The notes: generated from the sequence alone by a model not told the origin. A DNA stretch of 64,000 nt from Bacteroidia bacterium (GCA_025454875.1 JALONP010000018.1:18446-82445), one strand, 5' to 3'; positions 1 to 9,196 are shown, counted from the stretch's first letter. Numbers and translations: made by a program.

Positions 1-31
1 AAAAACTATTGTTTATTGTACCCTGAATTGA

Positions 32-1003
32 ATGAAAAAATTAATACTCACTATCGTTAGCATTGGTTTGGGCAAGTTGGCTGTAATGGCGCAACAAGAC
101 CCTCAGTATACCCAGTTTTTTTTAAACAAATTGGCTTATAATCCAGCTTATGCTGGTACTGAAGAAAAAATTTGTGGTACTTTGTTTTACCGCTCTCAAT
201 GGTTAGGCTTCGCGGGTGGCGATGCAGGAGGAGTTCCTACCACATTCGGATTAAATGTGCATTCCAATATCGGTTCCAAATTTGGCTTGGGTCTTCATAT
301 TGCGAATGATGAACAAGGTTTTGAACGTAATTTAAATGCAATGTTGAATGCCTCTTATCGATACACTTTCCAAAATTCAAGTGTACTGTCTTTTGGTGTG
401 GCTGGAGGCTTTATGCAAAAGAACCTCGCAGGTGATAAATTGAAAGCCAGAGACGGAGGTGATCCATTAATTCCGAATGCTTCTGTTACTGGAATTGGAT
501 TAGATTTAAACGCTGGCTTGTATTACATGATGCCAAACTTATGGCGTTTTCAAAATGTATATGCAGGGTTATCTGCAACGCATTTAAACCAAAGCAACAT
601 CAGATATGATTTTGTAGGTGGTGGTACTGATAATCCACTGAAACTTCACTACTACTTTGTAACAGGTGCTTCATATGAATTAACACCTGCATTGGCCATT
701 GAGCCAAATATTTTGGTTAAAACAGATGTTGCCAAAACAACAATTGATGTGAACGCCATGGTTATGTTTAATAATAAGATTAGAGGTGGTCTTACTTACC
801 GGAGTAGCGATGCTGTGTCGATATTGGTAGGATATAAGTTTTTACCTGAGCTCATGGTTGGGTACTCGTACGATTTTACAACCAGTAACATCATTACCTA
901 CAGTAGCGGTTCCCACGAAATTGTGTTGCGTTACTGCTTTGCACCTAAGTTTACACCAAAAGAAACGCCAACTGTTCCTCGTTTAACACCTCGATTCTTA
1001 TAA
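32..1003 (+). CDS. PorP/SprF family type IX secretion membrane protein
   Basis: The 323-residue protein has an N-terminal signal peptide ending near AQQ, followed at once by the family hallmark: residues that read DPQYTQFF, then NPAYAGT. The rest alternates short hydrophobic strands and loops, as expected of an outer-membrane beta-barrel. PorP/SprF proteins are outer-membrane partners of the T9SS and often precede gldKLMN, as here. The Lys/Pro/Thr-rich end (KFTPKETPTVPRLTPRF) is a periplasmic-looking tail. The ATG at 32 places the signal peptide at the start. A 112-base gap with its own promoter separates it from gldK, so it need not be co-transcribed with it. Many genomes hold several paralogues, so the exact cargo or partner is unknown. 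Confidence 0.9.
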   Translation: MKKLILTIVSIGLGKLAVMAQQDPQYTQFFLNKLAYNPAYAGTEEKICGTLFYRSQWLGFAGGDAGGVPTTFGLNVHSNIGSKFGLGLHIANDEQGFERNLNAMLNASYRYTFQNSSVLSFGVAGGFMQKNLAGDKLKARDGGDPLIPNASVTGIGLDLNAGLYYMMPNLWRFQNVYAGLSATHLNQSNIRYDFVGGGTDNPLKLHYYFVTGASYELTPALAIEPNILVKTDVAKTTIDVNAMVMFNNKIRGGLTYRSSDAVSILVGYKFLPELMVGYSYDFTTSNIITYSSGSHEIVLRYCFAPKFTPKETPTVPRLTPRFL

Positions 1004-1055
1004 TACGAATTGGGCTAGGGCGTTCGTTAAACCATGTAAGTATTGTAAAAAATGC

Positions 1056-1085
1056 TTGTGTAGTATAAATAATTTCATAAGTTTG
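1056..1085 (+). promoter_or_regulatory. Promoter of the gldKLMN operon
   Basis: TTG at 1056-1058 is followed by exactly 19 bases and then TAAGTTTG at 1078-1085. This matches the Bacteroidota primary sigma pattern (TTG/TTTG, N18-20, TAnnTTTG). It lies 30 bases before the gldK ATG, between porP and gldK. Confidence 0.75.
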
Positions 1086-1115
1086 CATTGCTTAATCTAA
1101 GTATACTATATCAAA

Positions 1116-2402
1116 ATGAAAAACTTTCGTTTGTTATTAATCCTGTTTTCTGCAAGTATTTTAGCTTCTTGCGGGTCTGGCGACAGGGGTGAATTGATCG
1201 GTTCGCAAGGGCGTCCGGTATGGTTCCATCCGCAGCCATTTGGTACAGTGTATGTACCTACAGGCTCTATTCATATTGGAGGCAATGAGCAAGACGTGCC
1301 AATGGCAATGATTACGCCTAACAAGCAAGTATCTGTTGTTGCATTCTACATGGATGAGACAGAAATTACCAATAACGAGTACCGTCAATTTGTAGAAGCA
1401 GTATTGGATTCTATGTTCAGGGAGCGTTTGGGTGAAGAAAATCCAGACGATTACTGGTATTCAAATGATGAAACTGGTGAGCACATGATTAATTACATCA
1501 CCAAAATTCGTCCTGAAGACTTTGAGCAAAACGAAGCAATCAAAGAATTGTACTATAACCAAGAGGAGACCTATTACCGCACCAAACAAATTGATGTTCG
1601 TAAAATTATTTATAAGTACGAAAAAATCGATTTGCGCGCTGCAGCCCGTTTACACCGCGAACCAGGCCATAAAACAAGCCGCGCATCTTACCGCTCATAT
1701 GTAGAAGAGGCTATTTACCCAGATACCTTGGTGTTTATGCGTGATTACACTTACTCATACAACGAGCCAATGACACAGGTTTATTTCTGGCATCCAAAAT
1801 ACGATGACTATCCTGTAGTTGGGGTAAATTGGAACCAAGCTCGTGCATTTTGTGTATGGCGTACCAATTATTTAAATTCTTTTTACAACGAAATGGAAGA
1901 ACCAACAGTTACCGATTTTCGTTTGCCAACAGAGTATGAGTGGGAATACGCAGCTCGTGGAGGTAGAGACTTAAACATGTATCCTTGGGGTGGCCCTTAT
2001 GTTAAAAATGCAAAAGGCTGCTCTTTGGCAAACTACAAACCAATGCGCGGTGATTATGGACAAGACGGTGGTTTGTATCCAGTTCGCGTTTCTTCTTATT
2101 TCCCTAACGATTTTGGTTTATACGATATGTCGGGAAACGTTGCCGAATGGACCATCAGTGCATACGAGACCTCGACCAATCAATTTGCTTCTGATTTGAA
2201 TCCTGATTACCAATATGACGCCAAAAAGGATGATCCAGAAACATTGAAACGTAAAACCATACGTGGTGGATCTTGGAAAGATATTGCACACTTTATTAAT
2301 TGCGGTACACGTACGTATGAGTACCAAGATAGTGCAAACTCATACACAGGCTTCCGTTGCGTAATGTCATTCGTAGGTCGCTCAAGCAGAGATAAACAAT
2401 AA
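1116..2402 (+). CDS. gldK: Gliding motility / T9SS lipoprotein GldK (SUMF1 fold)
   Basis: The 428-residue lipoprotein starts with a signal peptide whose lipobox LASC ends at about residue 19. The body is a formylglycine-generating-enzyme (SUMF1) domain: MDETEITNNEYRQF near residue 90, FRLPTEYEWEYAARGG near 275, DMSGNVAEW near 340, IRGGSWKD and GFRCV near the end. In GldK the fold is structural, not enzymatic: with GldN it forms periplasmic rings under the outer membrane in the T9SS. It is the first gene of gldKLMN, 30 bases downstream of a good promoter. The order K-L-M-N is the standard one, and that separates it from the paralogue GldJ. Confidence 0.93.
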   Translation: MKNFRLLLILFSASILASCGSGDRGELIGSQGRPVWFHPQPFGTVYVPTGSIHIGGNEQDVPMAMITPNKQVSVVAFYMDETEITNNEYRQFVEAVLDSMFRERLGEENPDDYWYSNDETGEHMINYITKIRPEDFEQNEAIKELYYNQEETYYRTKQIDVRKIIYKYEKIDLRAAARLHREPGHKTSRASYRSYVEEAIYPDTLVFMRDYTYSYNEPMTQVYFWHPKYDDYPVVGVNWNQARAFCVWRTNYLNSFYNEMEEPTVTDFRLPTEYEWEYAARGGRDLNMYPWGGPYVKNAKGCSLANYKPMRGDYGQDGGLYPVRVSSYFPNDFGLYDMSGNVAEWTISAYETSTNQFASDLNPDYQYDAKKDDPETLKRKTIRGGSWKDIAHFINCGTRTYEYQDSANSYTGFRCVMSFVGRSSRDKQ

Positions 2403-2447
2403 ACTAACTATATCAATTTAACTATTTAAACAACTAATCGATTCACA

Positions 2448-3251
2448 ATGAAACAGAGTATTTTCGAAAGCAAAAGCTTTAAAAACTTCATGGCTAAGGT
2501 TTATGGTATTGGAGCAGCAGTAGTAATTTTAGGTGCGCTCTTTAAGATTAAACACTGGCCGGGTGCTGACCCAATGTTGATTTTGGGTATGGGTACTGAG
2601 GTTATTATCTTCGTTATTTCTGCTTTTGAACCACCTCACAAAGAATACGATTGGTCGTTGGTGTATCCTGAATTTGCAGGAATTGACTCTGACCCAAAAA
2701 AATCAAACAAATTGCAAGGAACCGTTTCTCAGCAATTGGACAAAATGCTTGAGGAAGCTAAGGTAGGTCCAGAGTTAATTGGCAGTTTGGGAACAGGCTT
2801 AAAATCGTTGAGCGAAAATGTAAATAATTTAAAAGATTTGTCATCAGCAGCAGTAGCAACAGATGAATACGCTAAGAACGTAACTGTAGCTTCTCAATCG
2901 GTATCTGGCTTAAACAGTGCTTATGGCAAAGCTATGGAAGCTATGTCGGGCATGGTGAGTGCGTCAGAAGGTTCTAAAGAGTACGGTGTACAAATTGAAA
3001 AAATGACTAAGAACTTGGCTTCATTGAATTCAGTTTATGAACTTGAAATTGCTGAATCAAACAACCACTTAAAATCAATTAACGAGTTTGTAGGCAACTT
3101 GTCACGTGTGGTAAATAGCCTTGCTGATTCACAAAAAGAAGCTGATCAATTTAAAAATGAAATCGGCAAATTGTCAAACAACCTTACTGCTTTAAATAAT
3201 GTATATGGCAATATGTTGGCTGCAATGAATGTAAACCGTTCAAGCAACTAA
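2448..3251 (+). CDS. gldL: Gliding motility / T9SS inner-membrane motor protein GldL
   Basis: The 267-residue protein has two transmembrane segments near its N-terminus (about residues 17-34 and 42-62), joined by the KIKHWPGA loop, and a long alpha-helical cytoplasmic part. In the second helix an acidic residue, Glu51 in GTEVIIF, lies inside the membrane. A buried glutamate of this kind is needed for proton-driven torque in the GldLM motor. The C-terminal 150 residues are low in complexity (repeated LNSVYG, LNNVYGNML) and probably coiled. It lies 45 bases after gldK and 55 bases before gldM. Confidence 0.93.
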   Translation: MKQSIFESKSFKNFMAKVYGIGAAVVILGALFKIKHWPGADPMLILGMGTEVIIFVISAFEPPHKEYDWSLVYPEFAGIDSDPKKSNKLQGTVSQQLDKMLEEAKVGPELIGSLGTGLKSLSENVNNLKDLSSAAVATDEYAKNVTVASQSVSGLNSAYGKAMEAMSGMVSASEGSKEYGVQIEKMTKNLASLNSVYELEIAESNNHLKSINEFVGNLSRVVNSLADSQKEADQFKNEIGKLSNNLTALNNVYGNMLAAMNVNRSSN

Positions 3252-3306
3252 TTTTTACCAACCACATTATTATTTGTATAATCATTAAACATAAAGGAAT
3301 TAAACA

Positions 3307-4860
3307 ATGGCAGGAGGAAATATAAGTCCAAGGCAAAAGATGATTAACATGATGTACCTCGTGTTAACAGCCATGCTTGCTTTGAACGTGTCGGCCGAAA
3401 TCTTAAAAGCATTTCACATGGTTGAAGTGAGTATGGATAAGGCTGGAGTGAATATTGACGAAAAAAACAAAAACACCTTAAAGGCAATTGCTACATACAA
3501 CCAACAAAATCCAGGAGATGCAATTGGAACAGATATATACAAGAAATCGGTTGAGGCATCTAAAATTGCTGATGATGCTGTAAAGTATGTAACTGATCTT
3601 AAAAACCTACTCATTGAGCAAGCTGAAGGTCGCAAAGATGGAGACGCAAATGCTGAATTAACTAAAGCTGACAATATCGAATTGCATGCCAACTATCTTA
3701 TTGTAAAAGATGGTGGTGCCAATGGTGAGGCTTTGAAAAAGAAAATCAACGAAACCCGTGACAAATTAATCGCGTTGTTGCCTAAAGAAAAGCAAACATT
3801 GGTAAAAAGTGATTTGACTACAGAAACTGAAAAGGGTTCAACACAAACATGGCAATCAGAAATGTTTGAGCACACACCTTTGGCCGCGGTAGTTGCATTG
3901 TTGTCAAAAACTGTAAACGATATCAAAAACACAGAGGCACAAGTGCTTGATATCTTGAAGGCTGGTTTAACAGATGATGTGGTAATTGTTGAGAATTTTG
4001 AGGCGAAAGTTATTCCTAACAATGGTACTTATATCACTATTGGAAGCGAGTACTCGGCTGATATCTTCTTAGCGGCATCTACACGCCAAGAAGCTGATAT
4101 TAAAGTTGGTGGATCAACAGTTAAAGTTGAAAATGGTGTTGGTAAATACACAGTAAGTCCATCACGCGAAGGCGAGATTGAATACAGTGGGGTTATTACC
4201 ACTAAACGCTCGAATGGTAAAGTTGAAACCTATCCATTCAAATCAAGTTTCACCGCGTTAAAACCACTTGCGGTAATCTCAGCAACCAAAATGAACGTGG
4301 TATACATCGGATTGGAAAATCCAATATCGGTATCCGTTCCAGGATACTCAGCTAACCAAATTCAGGTTACTTGTTCATCGGGAGGTCGTTTGAAACCTGC
4401 GGGCCAAGCTGGTACATACAACCTTACGGTTGATGGTTCCTCACGTGAAATCGAAGTATCAGCATCTGTTAAAGACGCAAAAGGAACCACAAAGAAAATG
4501 GGTATTCAAAAGTACCGTGTACGCAATATTCCTAAGCCAACGCCAATGTTGGGTTCTATCGAACAAAGTGGACCCGTATCGGCTGGAGAGTTAAAAGCAG
4601 CACAATTTGTATTTACCGTATTAAAAGATTTTGCTTTCGAAGGTGTGAAGTTCACCCCATTTGAATATTATATTGTTTACCAGCCTAAAAAGGGAGATGG
4701 TAGAGCAGAAAAGGGTAGTGGTAGTGCCATTACACCAGCTATCAAACAAATTTTAAATAACGCTAAAAAAGGAGATCGAATCACCTTAGCACAAATTAAA
4801 GCTAATGGACCTGCGGGTGCTGTAATGATTCCAACTTCGCTTTCTTTAGAGGTAAAATAA
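3307..4860 (+). CDS. gldM: Gliding motility / T9SS motor shaft protein GldM
   Basis: The 517-residue protein starts with the conserved MAGGNISPRQKMINMMYLVL segment, the single membrane helix that packs inside the GldL pentamer. The long periplasmic part fits the four known domains: a helical D1 up to about residue 220, then three beta-rich domains. GldM carries the proton-driven motion of GldL across the periplasm to the GldK/GldN ring. Length and sequence fit the family. It lies 55 bases after gldL and 19 before gldN, so co-transcription is likely. Confidence 0.94.
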   Translation: MAGGNISPRQKMINMMYLVLTAMLALNVSAEILKAFHMVEVSMDKAGVNIDEKNKNTLKAIATYNQQNPGDAIGTDIYKKSVEASKIADDAVKYVTDLKNLLIEQAEGRKDGDANAELTKADNIELHANYLIVKDGGANGEALKKKINETRDKLIALLPKEKQTLVKSDLTTETEKGSTQTWQSEMFEHTPLAAVVALLSKTVNDIKNTEAQVLDILKAGLTDDVVIVENFEAKVIPNNGTYITIGSEYSADIFLAASTRQEADIKVGGSTVKVENGVGKYTVSPSREGEIEYSGVITTKRSNGKVETYPFKSSFTALKPLAVISATKMNVVYIGLENPISVSVPGYSANQIQVTCSSGGRLKPAGQAGTYNLTVDGSSREIEVSASVKDAKGTTKKMGIQKYRVRNIPKPTPMLGSIEQSGPVSAGELKAAQFVFTVLKDFAFEGVKFTPFEYYIVYQPKKGDGRAEKGSGSAITPAIKQILNNAKKGDRITLAQIKANGPAGAVMIPTSLSLEVK

Positions 4861-4879
4861 TTCACCAGATTTAACGAAC

Positions 4880-5725
4880 ATGAAAAAGTTAATCTTCCTT
4901 TTAGTCACTGTATCTAGCTTGAGTCTTTCATTTGCTCAAGGTGTGTATGATGATTTCATTTACACGCGTCAGGCTGTGCAAGAGCGTAAGGTTGTGCCTT
5001 GGCCATATTTGCGTGAAGCAGATGTGTTTTGGGCAAAAAGGATTACCCGTATTATCGATATTCGGGAAAAACAAAACCAGTGTATGAACTGGCCTAAAAA
5101 TCCTTTGAGCTTAATTATCTACAGCAAAATTTTGGATGGTACACTCACTCCTTACAAGGATGATTCGTTAACATCTGTTTATGAAATTGCAGAATTTGCT
5201 GGCAGGGGATCGGATACCAGTATTGTTGAAGTTCCAATTGACCCAGAAGATCCAACCATTACTAGAACAGATACGATTCCGAACATTTTCTCTCCAGAAA
5301 ATATCAAAAAGTACCGTGTTGTAGAGGATTGGATTTTTGACAAGAAAGAATCGAGAATGTATGTTCGCATCATTGCAATTGCACCTCAATTTAATCCCAA
5401 AGTAGCGGGAATCGAGTTGGGTGAGCAAGATTTGTGTGTGCTAAAATACCACCGCGATGCAACAGATGCAGACAAAGCCGATTTGCGCGAAATCTTTATT
5501 AATATGGAAGTATTTAACCGATCAAATGATGCCGCTAGGGTTACTTTTGATGATTGGTTTGAACAACGTTTGTTTAGCAGCTACATCATTAAAGAAGCCA
5601 ACCAATATGATAACCGTATTAAAGATTACGAAGAATTCAAAGATAACAAAGTTGCTGCGATGCTTGAATCGGAGCGTATCAAAAACGATTTGTTCGAGAA
5701 AGAACACGATTTGTGGGAGTATTAA
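4880..5725 (+). CDS. gldN: Gliding motility / T9SS periplasmic ring protein GldN (PorN)
   Basis: The 281-residue protein has a cleavable signal peptide (residues 1-19, ending SFAQG). The next segment, with residues reading VPWPYLREADVFWAKR and IIDIREKQNQ, is characteristic of GldN/PorN. GldN binds GldK to form the periplasmic rings of the T9SS. The C-terminus is charged and helical. It is the last gene of the operon and is followed 22 bases later by a strong terminator hairpin, which supports gldK-gldN as one transcription unit. Confidence 0.93.
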   Translation: MKKLIFLLVTVSSLSLSFAQGVYDDFIYTRQAVQERKVVPWPYLREADVFWAKRITRIIDIREKQNQCMNWPKNPLSLIIYSKILDGTLTPYKDDSLTSVYEIAEFAGRGSDTSIVEVPIDPEDPTITRTDTIPNIFSPENIKKYRVVEDWIFDKKESRMYVRIIAIAPQFNPKVAGIELGEQDLCVLKYHRDATDADKADLREIFINMEVFNRSNDAARVTFDDWFEQRLFSSYIIKEANQYDNRIKDYEEFKDNKVAAMLESERIKNDLFEKEHDLWEY

Positions 5726-5747
5726 TCACCCGCTTTCTTATAAAGAG

Positions 5748-5774
5748 ACACCGAATCAATTCGGTGTTTTTTTT
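5748..5774 (+). terminator. Rho-independent terminator after gldN
   Basis: An 8-bp perfect stem (ACACCGAA, loop TCAA, TTCGGTGT) is followed by a run of nine T. It ends the gld operon. The rest of 5775-5974 holds no gene I can support. Confidence 0.9.
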
Positions 5775-5974
5775 TGCCATAACAGCAGCGCTTATTTCAA
5801 TCCTTATTGTGTGCGGATTGATGCTTTCAGCCTATCACTTCTCATAAATAATAATTAAGGTGAAAATGACCTGAATGTGCAATAGGTAATTGGATTATCT
5901 GCGTGCGCTGAAGGAGGATGTAGTTTTCGAGAAGCGAAATACCATTGGTTTAAGCCAACCTGTATTGTTAACAC

Positions 5975-6904
5975 TTATTTTAACTCAAATGAAGTAGTAC
6001 CAATGCGCAAGCCATCAGCATACAATTCAACCTTGTAGGTTCCTTTTACATATGCAGAACCTTTTTGCCAGTACATGCTTACGTTTTGGGCCTCTTGCGT
6101 AAATTCAATCGTTTTTTTAGCAGAATACAAGGTTTCTTGACCTTCAAATTGAAACATACCCGAACCAGCAGATTCGTTGTATAATGTGCTTCCTTCGGGG
6201 CCAATAATGCGCAAGAAAATATCTTTCGGACCTTTATCGGCTACATAATTTTCTTCAACCCTAAATTCTACTTTCACCTTTTCGGTTTGTGTAGCCCTAT
6301 TGGTTTCTTTTTCTTTCCCGTTGCTCCTGCTTTTAATTCCTGTAACCACCAATTGTGAAGTGTTGAGTTTGGCTCCAATAGCTACTTTATTGTTAAGCCT
6401 CACATTTTCCATGGTGAGGTTTTCATTTTTCCGTTTTTCAGCGTCAACACTACCTTTAAGATTTTGGTTTTCTTGGTTTAGCTTTCCAATCTGGGTGTTT
6501 AAGGAATCAATTTGGTTAATGTATTTGCGTTTATAATAACGCAGCTGGTCTATTTCTTCAATGGCTTTATTGAGCTCTTGGCGTGTAAGTCGGCCTTGGC
6601 GCAACAGTACTTGTATCCTTTGGGCATACTCTTGTAGTGAATCACTTTTCTCTTTTAAAAAGGCATCTAATTGAGCGTTTTTGCCTTTATATGAATCAAG
6701 TTCGAGGGTAGTTTCACCTAAAACCTTTTCCAATTCGGCACGTACAGAGTCGGTACGAAATAGGGTTTCTTCTGTAACCACTAATTTTTTATCAGTAGTG
6801 AAGTAATTGTAAATGAAGATTCCATTTAAGGCTACCAAAATAAGAATGGTAATGATATAATAGATGCGGCCTGAATTCCTCTTTTGTGGTTGTTCCATAC
6901 GCAT
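5975..6904 (-). CDS. Membrane-anchored coiled-coil protein, function unknown
   Basis: The 309-residue protein has one N-terminal transmembrane segment (about residues 13-33: IYYIITILILVALNGIFIYNY) and then a long heptad-rich coiled coil from about residue 45 to 185. The C-terminal region of about 110 residues is beta-rich. This is a type II, N-in topology with a periplasmic rod and a globular head. I do not recognise a named family. The upstream ATG gives MRMEQ, and a second ATG at 6898 is equally possible. It stands alone, convergent to gldN and divergent from rfbC. A role in envelope architecture is possible but is inference only. Confidence 0.75.
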   Translation of the reverse strand: MRMEQPQKRNSGRIYYIITILILVALNGIFIYNYFTTDKKLVVTEETLFRTDSVRAELEKVLGETTLELDSYKGKNAQLDAFLKEKSDSLQEYAQRIQVLLRQGRLTRQELNKAIEEIDQLRYYKRKYINQIDSLNTQIGKLNQENQNLKGSVDAEKRKNENLTMENVRLNNKVAIGAKLNTSQLVVTGIKSRSNGKEKETNRATQTEKVKVEFRVEENYVADKGPKDIFLRIIGPEGSTLYNESAGSGMFQFEGQETLYSAKKTIEFTQEAQNVSMYWQKGSAYVKGTYKVELYADGLRIGTTSFELK

Positions 6905-6990
6905 GCAAAAATAACCTTATTTTTAAATTCGCCTTGAGCAAAATCATAAATACGTATTAATTCGTAGGGCGTATGGGAACTAAAATTTAA

Positions 6991-6998
6991 TAGATTTG
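6991..6998 (+). promoter_or_regulatory. -7 element upstream of rfbC
   Basis: TAGATTTG matches the Bacteroidota TAnnTTTG element exactly and lies 19 bases before the GTG start of rfbC. No clear TTTG element is seen at the expected upstream distance, so confidence is moderate. Confidence 0.5.
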
Positions 6999-7017
6999 CC
7001 CTATACCAAAATTTGCT

Positions 7018-7560
7018 GTGAAAATACATACACTCCATATCGAAGGCTTGTTGGTGATTGAGCCAACTATTTTTACCGATAGCCGCGGGTATTTTTTTGA
7101 ATCTTTTAGCGAGAAATGGTTTAGCAGCCGAGGATTGGATTATGCTTTTGTTCAAGATAATCAGTCTTTATCCCAAAAAGGAACAGTTAGGGGGCTGCAT
7201 TTTCAAGCACCACCCCATGCTCAAGGCAAATTGGTAAGGGTTGTACAGGGAGCGGTGCTCGATGTTGCTCTAGATATTCGTAAGGGCTCACCAACATATG
7301 GGCAATATTTTGCAATTGAACTTACTGCTCAAAACCATACCCAATTTTGGGTACCTCCAGGGTTTGCTCATGGTTTTTCAACTTTAGAAGACAATACAAT
7401 TTTTCAATACAAATGCACCAATTATTACAATAAAGCGTCTGAAGGCGGGGTATTGTGGTGTGATCCAGAACTTGGAATCAATTGGCAAGTTAATGTTCCA
7501 ATTGTATCTGATAAAGACAAAGTATTGCCCACACTTGCTCAACTCGAAACACCTTTTTAG
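7018..7560 (+). CDS. rfbC: dTDP-4-dehydrorhamnose 3,5-epimerase
   Basis: The 180-residue protein matches RfbC/RmlC length and motifs: FTDSRGYFFESF near the N-terminus, QDNQSLSQKGTVRGLHFQ near residues 47-64, VRVVQGAVLDVALDIRKGSPTYG, and WVPPGFAHGFSTL near 115. The enzyme epimerises C3 and C5 of dTDP-4-keto-6-deoxyglucose on the way to dTDP-L-rhamnose. His62 in GLHFQ aligns with the catalytic base region. The start is GTG; an earlier start would run into the promoter element. No rfbA, B or D is nearby. The next gene, a tryptophan dioxygenase, starts 3 bases later but is unrelated in function. Confidence 0.9.
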   Translation: MKIHTLHIEGLLVIEPTIFTDSRGYFFESFSEKWFSSRGLDYAFVQDNQSLSQKGTVRGLHFQAPPHAQGKLVRVVQGAVLDVALDIRKGSPTYGQYFAIELTAQNHTQFWVPPGFAHGFSTLEDNTIFQYKCTNYYNKASEGGVLWCDPELGINWQVNVPIVSDKDKVLPTLAQLETPF

Positions 7561-7563
7561 CTT

Positions 7564-8508
7564 ATGAATACACCCGATAATGAAGTAATCCACTTACTCG
7601 AGCGCCTGCAAACAAAATACAATGCTTCAGGACAAGATCTAAAAGCTTATCTCGAGGGACTGTTGCATGCAGAATACCTGAACTATTGGGATTATGTTGA
7701 GGTTGATACTTTGTTAACCTTGCAAAAGCCCAGGACGGCAATCAAGGATGAATTGATATTTATTATTTACCATCAAATAACGGAGTTGTACTTTAAACTT
7801 ACCTTGCATGAGATGGAACAAATTGCGCAGCAAAAGGAGCAGATGACTGCGGCATTTATGGTAGCCAGGCTCAACCGCATGAATGCGTATTTCAGAAACC
7901 TTACTTTATCCTTTGAAATCATGATTCAAGGAATGGAGAAAGAGCAGTTTTTGCAGTTTCGCATGAGTTTGTTACCAGCAAGTGGCTTTCAAAGTGCGCA
8001 ATACCGAATGATTGAAATTTGCGCAACATCTTTTTACAATTTGGTAGATAAGGAACACCGCGATAAGGTTAAGCCATCGGATGGGTTCGAGAAACAATAC
8101 GAATATATTTATTGGAAGGCTGGTGCAACAGAATTGGCTACTGGTAAAAAAACGCTTACGCTAACTCAGTTTGAAGACCGCTATTCAGATCGGTTTAAAC
8201 GTTTGGCACAACAATATGCAACCACTAATTTATGGGTAGTATATCATGCATTACCTGAAGCAGAAAAGGGCCAACCGGAACTTATTGCAGCAATGCGCAG
8301 TTTTGATGAACATGTAAACATTCATTGGCCGCTGGTTCATTATAAATCAGCCGCGAGGTATTTGCAGCGCAATCCGGAAGATATTGCTGCTACCGGTGGA
8401 ACCAATTGGCAAAAGTATTTGCCACCTCGTTTTCAAAAGCGCATTTTTTATCCTGAGCTGTGGTCAGAAGAGGAAAAAGAAAACTGGGGAAGAGCCGCTT
8501 TTATGTAA
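7564..8508 (+). CDS. Tryptophan 2,3-dioxygenase family protein
   Basis: The 314-residue haem protein contains ELIFIIYHQITELYFKLTLHE (residues about 60-80), where the His of YHQ is the expected active-site base, and a C-terminal ATGGTNWQKYLPP that matches the family's substrate/haem-pocket loop. TDO opens the indole ring of L-tryptophan to N-formylkynurenine, the first step of the kynurenine pathway. Length is somewhat above the short bacterial forms and fits the Bacteroidota type. No other kynurenine gene lies here. It follows rfbC by 3 bases and overlaps ispD tail-to-tail by 8 bases. Confidence 0.88.
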   Translation: MNTPDNEVIHLLERLQTKYNASGQDLKAYLEGLLHAEYLNYWDYVEVDTLLTLQKPRTAIKDELIFIIYHQITELYFKLTLHEMEQIAQQKEQMTAAFMVARLNRMNAYFRNLTLSFEIMIQGMEKEQFLQFRMSLLPASGFQSAQYRMIEICATSFYNLVDKEHRDKVKPSDGFEKQYEYIYWKAGATELATGKKTLTLTQFEDRYSDRFKRLAQQYATTNLWVVYHALPEAEKGQPELIAAMRSFDEHVNIHWPLVHYKSAARYLQRNPEDIAATGGTNWQKYLPPRFQKRIFYPELWSEEEKENWGRAAFM

Positions 8509-9166
8509 TTTGCTGAATGAGTAATGCGGCAATTGCCAAATCTTCAGGTGTTGTGATTTTGATGTTTCGGTAATCACCTTCGATTAAATGAATGGGGGTG
8601 CCAGTATATTCGAGCACAGATGCATCATCAGTAAAATCGCCTTGTTGGGTTTGCGCGTAAGCTTGTTTGATTATATTGCTTTGAAAGGTTTGGGGTGTTT
8701 GCACCATTCGGTAAAGCGCCCTGTCAACCATCTGTGAATGCGCTCCATTCACTTTGCGCAATGAGTCTTTACAGGCAACTGTTGTGATGGCATTTCCCTT
8801 CCGTTTTGCAGTTTCAAATGATTGGTTAATTACCGATGCGCTGATGCAAGGCCGCACACCATCATGGATGGCAACCAAACAGTTTTCAGGAACCATTGAT
8901 AGCCCGTTTGAAACAGAATGAAATCGTGAGTTACCACCAGCTATTACGGTGTGCGGAATGGTAAATTGGTGTTCTTCGCATAAATGGTCCCATGTATGCA
9001 ATTGGTTTTGCGGCAACACAACAATTAAAGAACAGTTGCAAGCTGCAAATGCACGTAACGTATGCATTAATACGGGTTGGTGTCCAAGGAGTAAAAATTG
9101 TTTAGGGATATCACTACCCATTCGGGTACCCGAACCACCAGCTACAATAACAGCAAATTGTTCCAT
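8501..9166 (-). CDS. ispD: 2-C-methyl-D-erythritol 4-phosphate cytidylyltransferase
   Basis: The protein of 221 residues starts MEQFAVIVAGGSGTRMG followed by PKQFLLLG, the nucleotide-binding signature of IspD. VAIHDGVRPCIS near residue 100 and TDDASVLEY near 180 are further family motifs. The enzyme makes CDP-methylerythritol in the non-mevalonate isoprenoid pathway. A longer reading frame exists upstream, but it runs through a terminator hairpin; the ATG at 9166 gives the normal family N-terminus. Oddly, that ATG comes directly after the T-run of the queA terminator. Confidence 0.92.
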   Translation of the reverse strand: MEQFAVIVAGGSGTRMGSDIPKQFLLLGHQPVLMHTLRAFAACNCSLIVVLPQNQLHTWDHLCEEHQFTIPHTVIAGGNSRFHSVSNGLSMVPENCLVAIHDGVRPCISASVINQSFETAKRKGNAITTVACKDSLRKVNGAHSQMVDRALYRMVQTPQTFQSNIIKQAYAQTQQGDFTDDASVLEYTGTPIHLIEGDYRNIKITTPEDLAIAALLIQQIT

Positions 9167-9196
9167 AAAAAAAGAGTTGCTTATTGGGCAACTCTT
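9167..9196 (-). terminator. Rho-independent terminator between queA and ispD
   Basis: On the minus strand a 9-bp stem (AAGAGTTGC / GCAACTCTT, about 7-base loop) is followed by a run of T that ends at the ispD ATG. It should stop queA transcripts. A TATATTTG element (9197-9204, minus) lies directly upstream, so an ispD transcript starting there would carry this hairpin as its 5' leader. Confidence 0.75.

Noticed and set aside
1116..2402. GldK as an active formylglycine-generating enzyme
   Set aside because: Its position in gldKLMN and its lipoprotein signal identify the structural T9SS member; sulfatase genes are absent nearby.
5890..5997. A short plus-strand frame starting TTG with protein-like text (DYLRALKEDVVFEKRN)
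   Set aside because: It has 35 codons, a weak start and runs into the end of the coiled-coil gene on the other strand. It could be a remnant, but the sequence alone does not support a gene.
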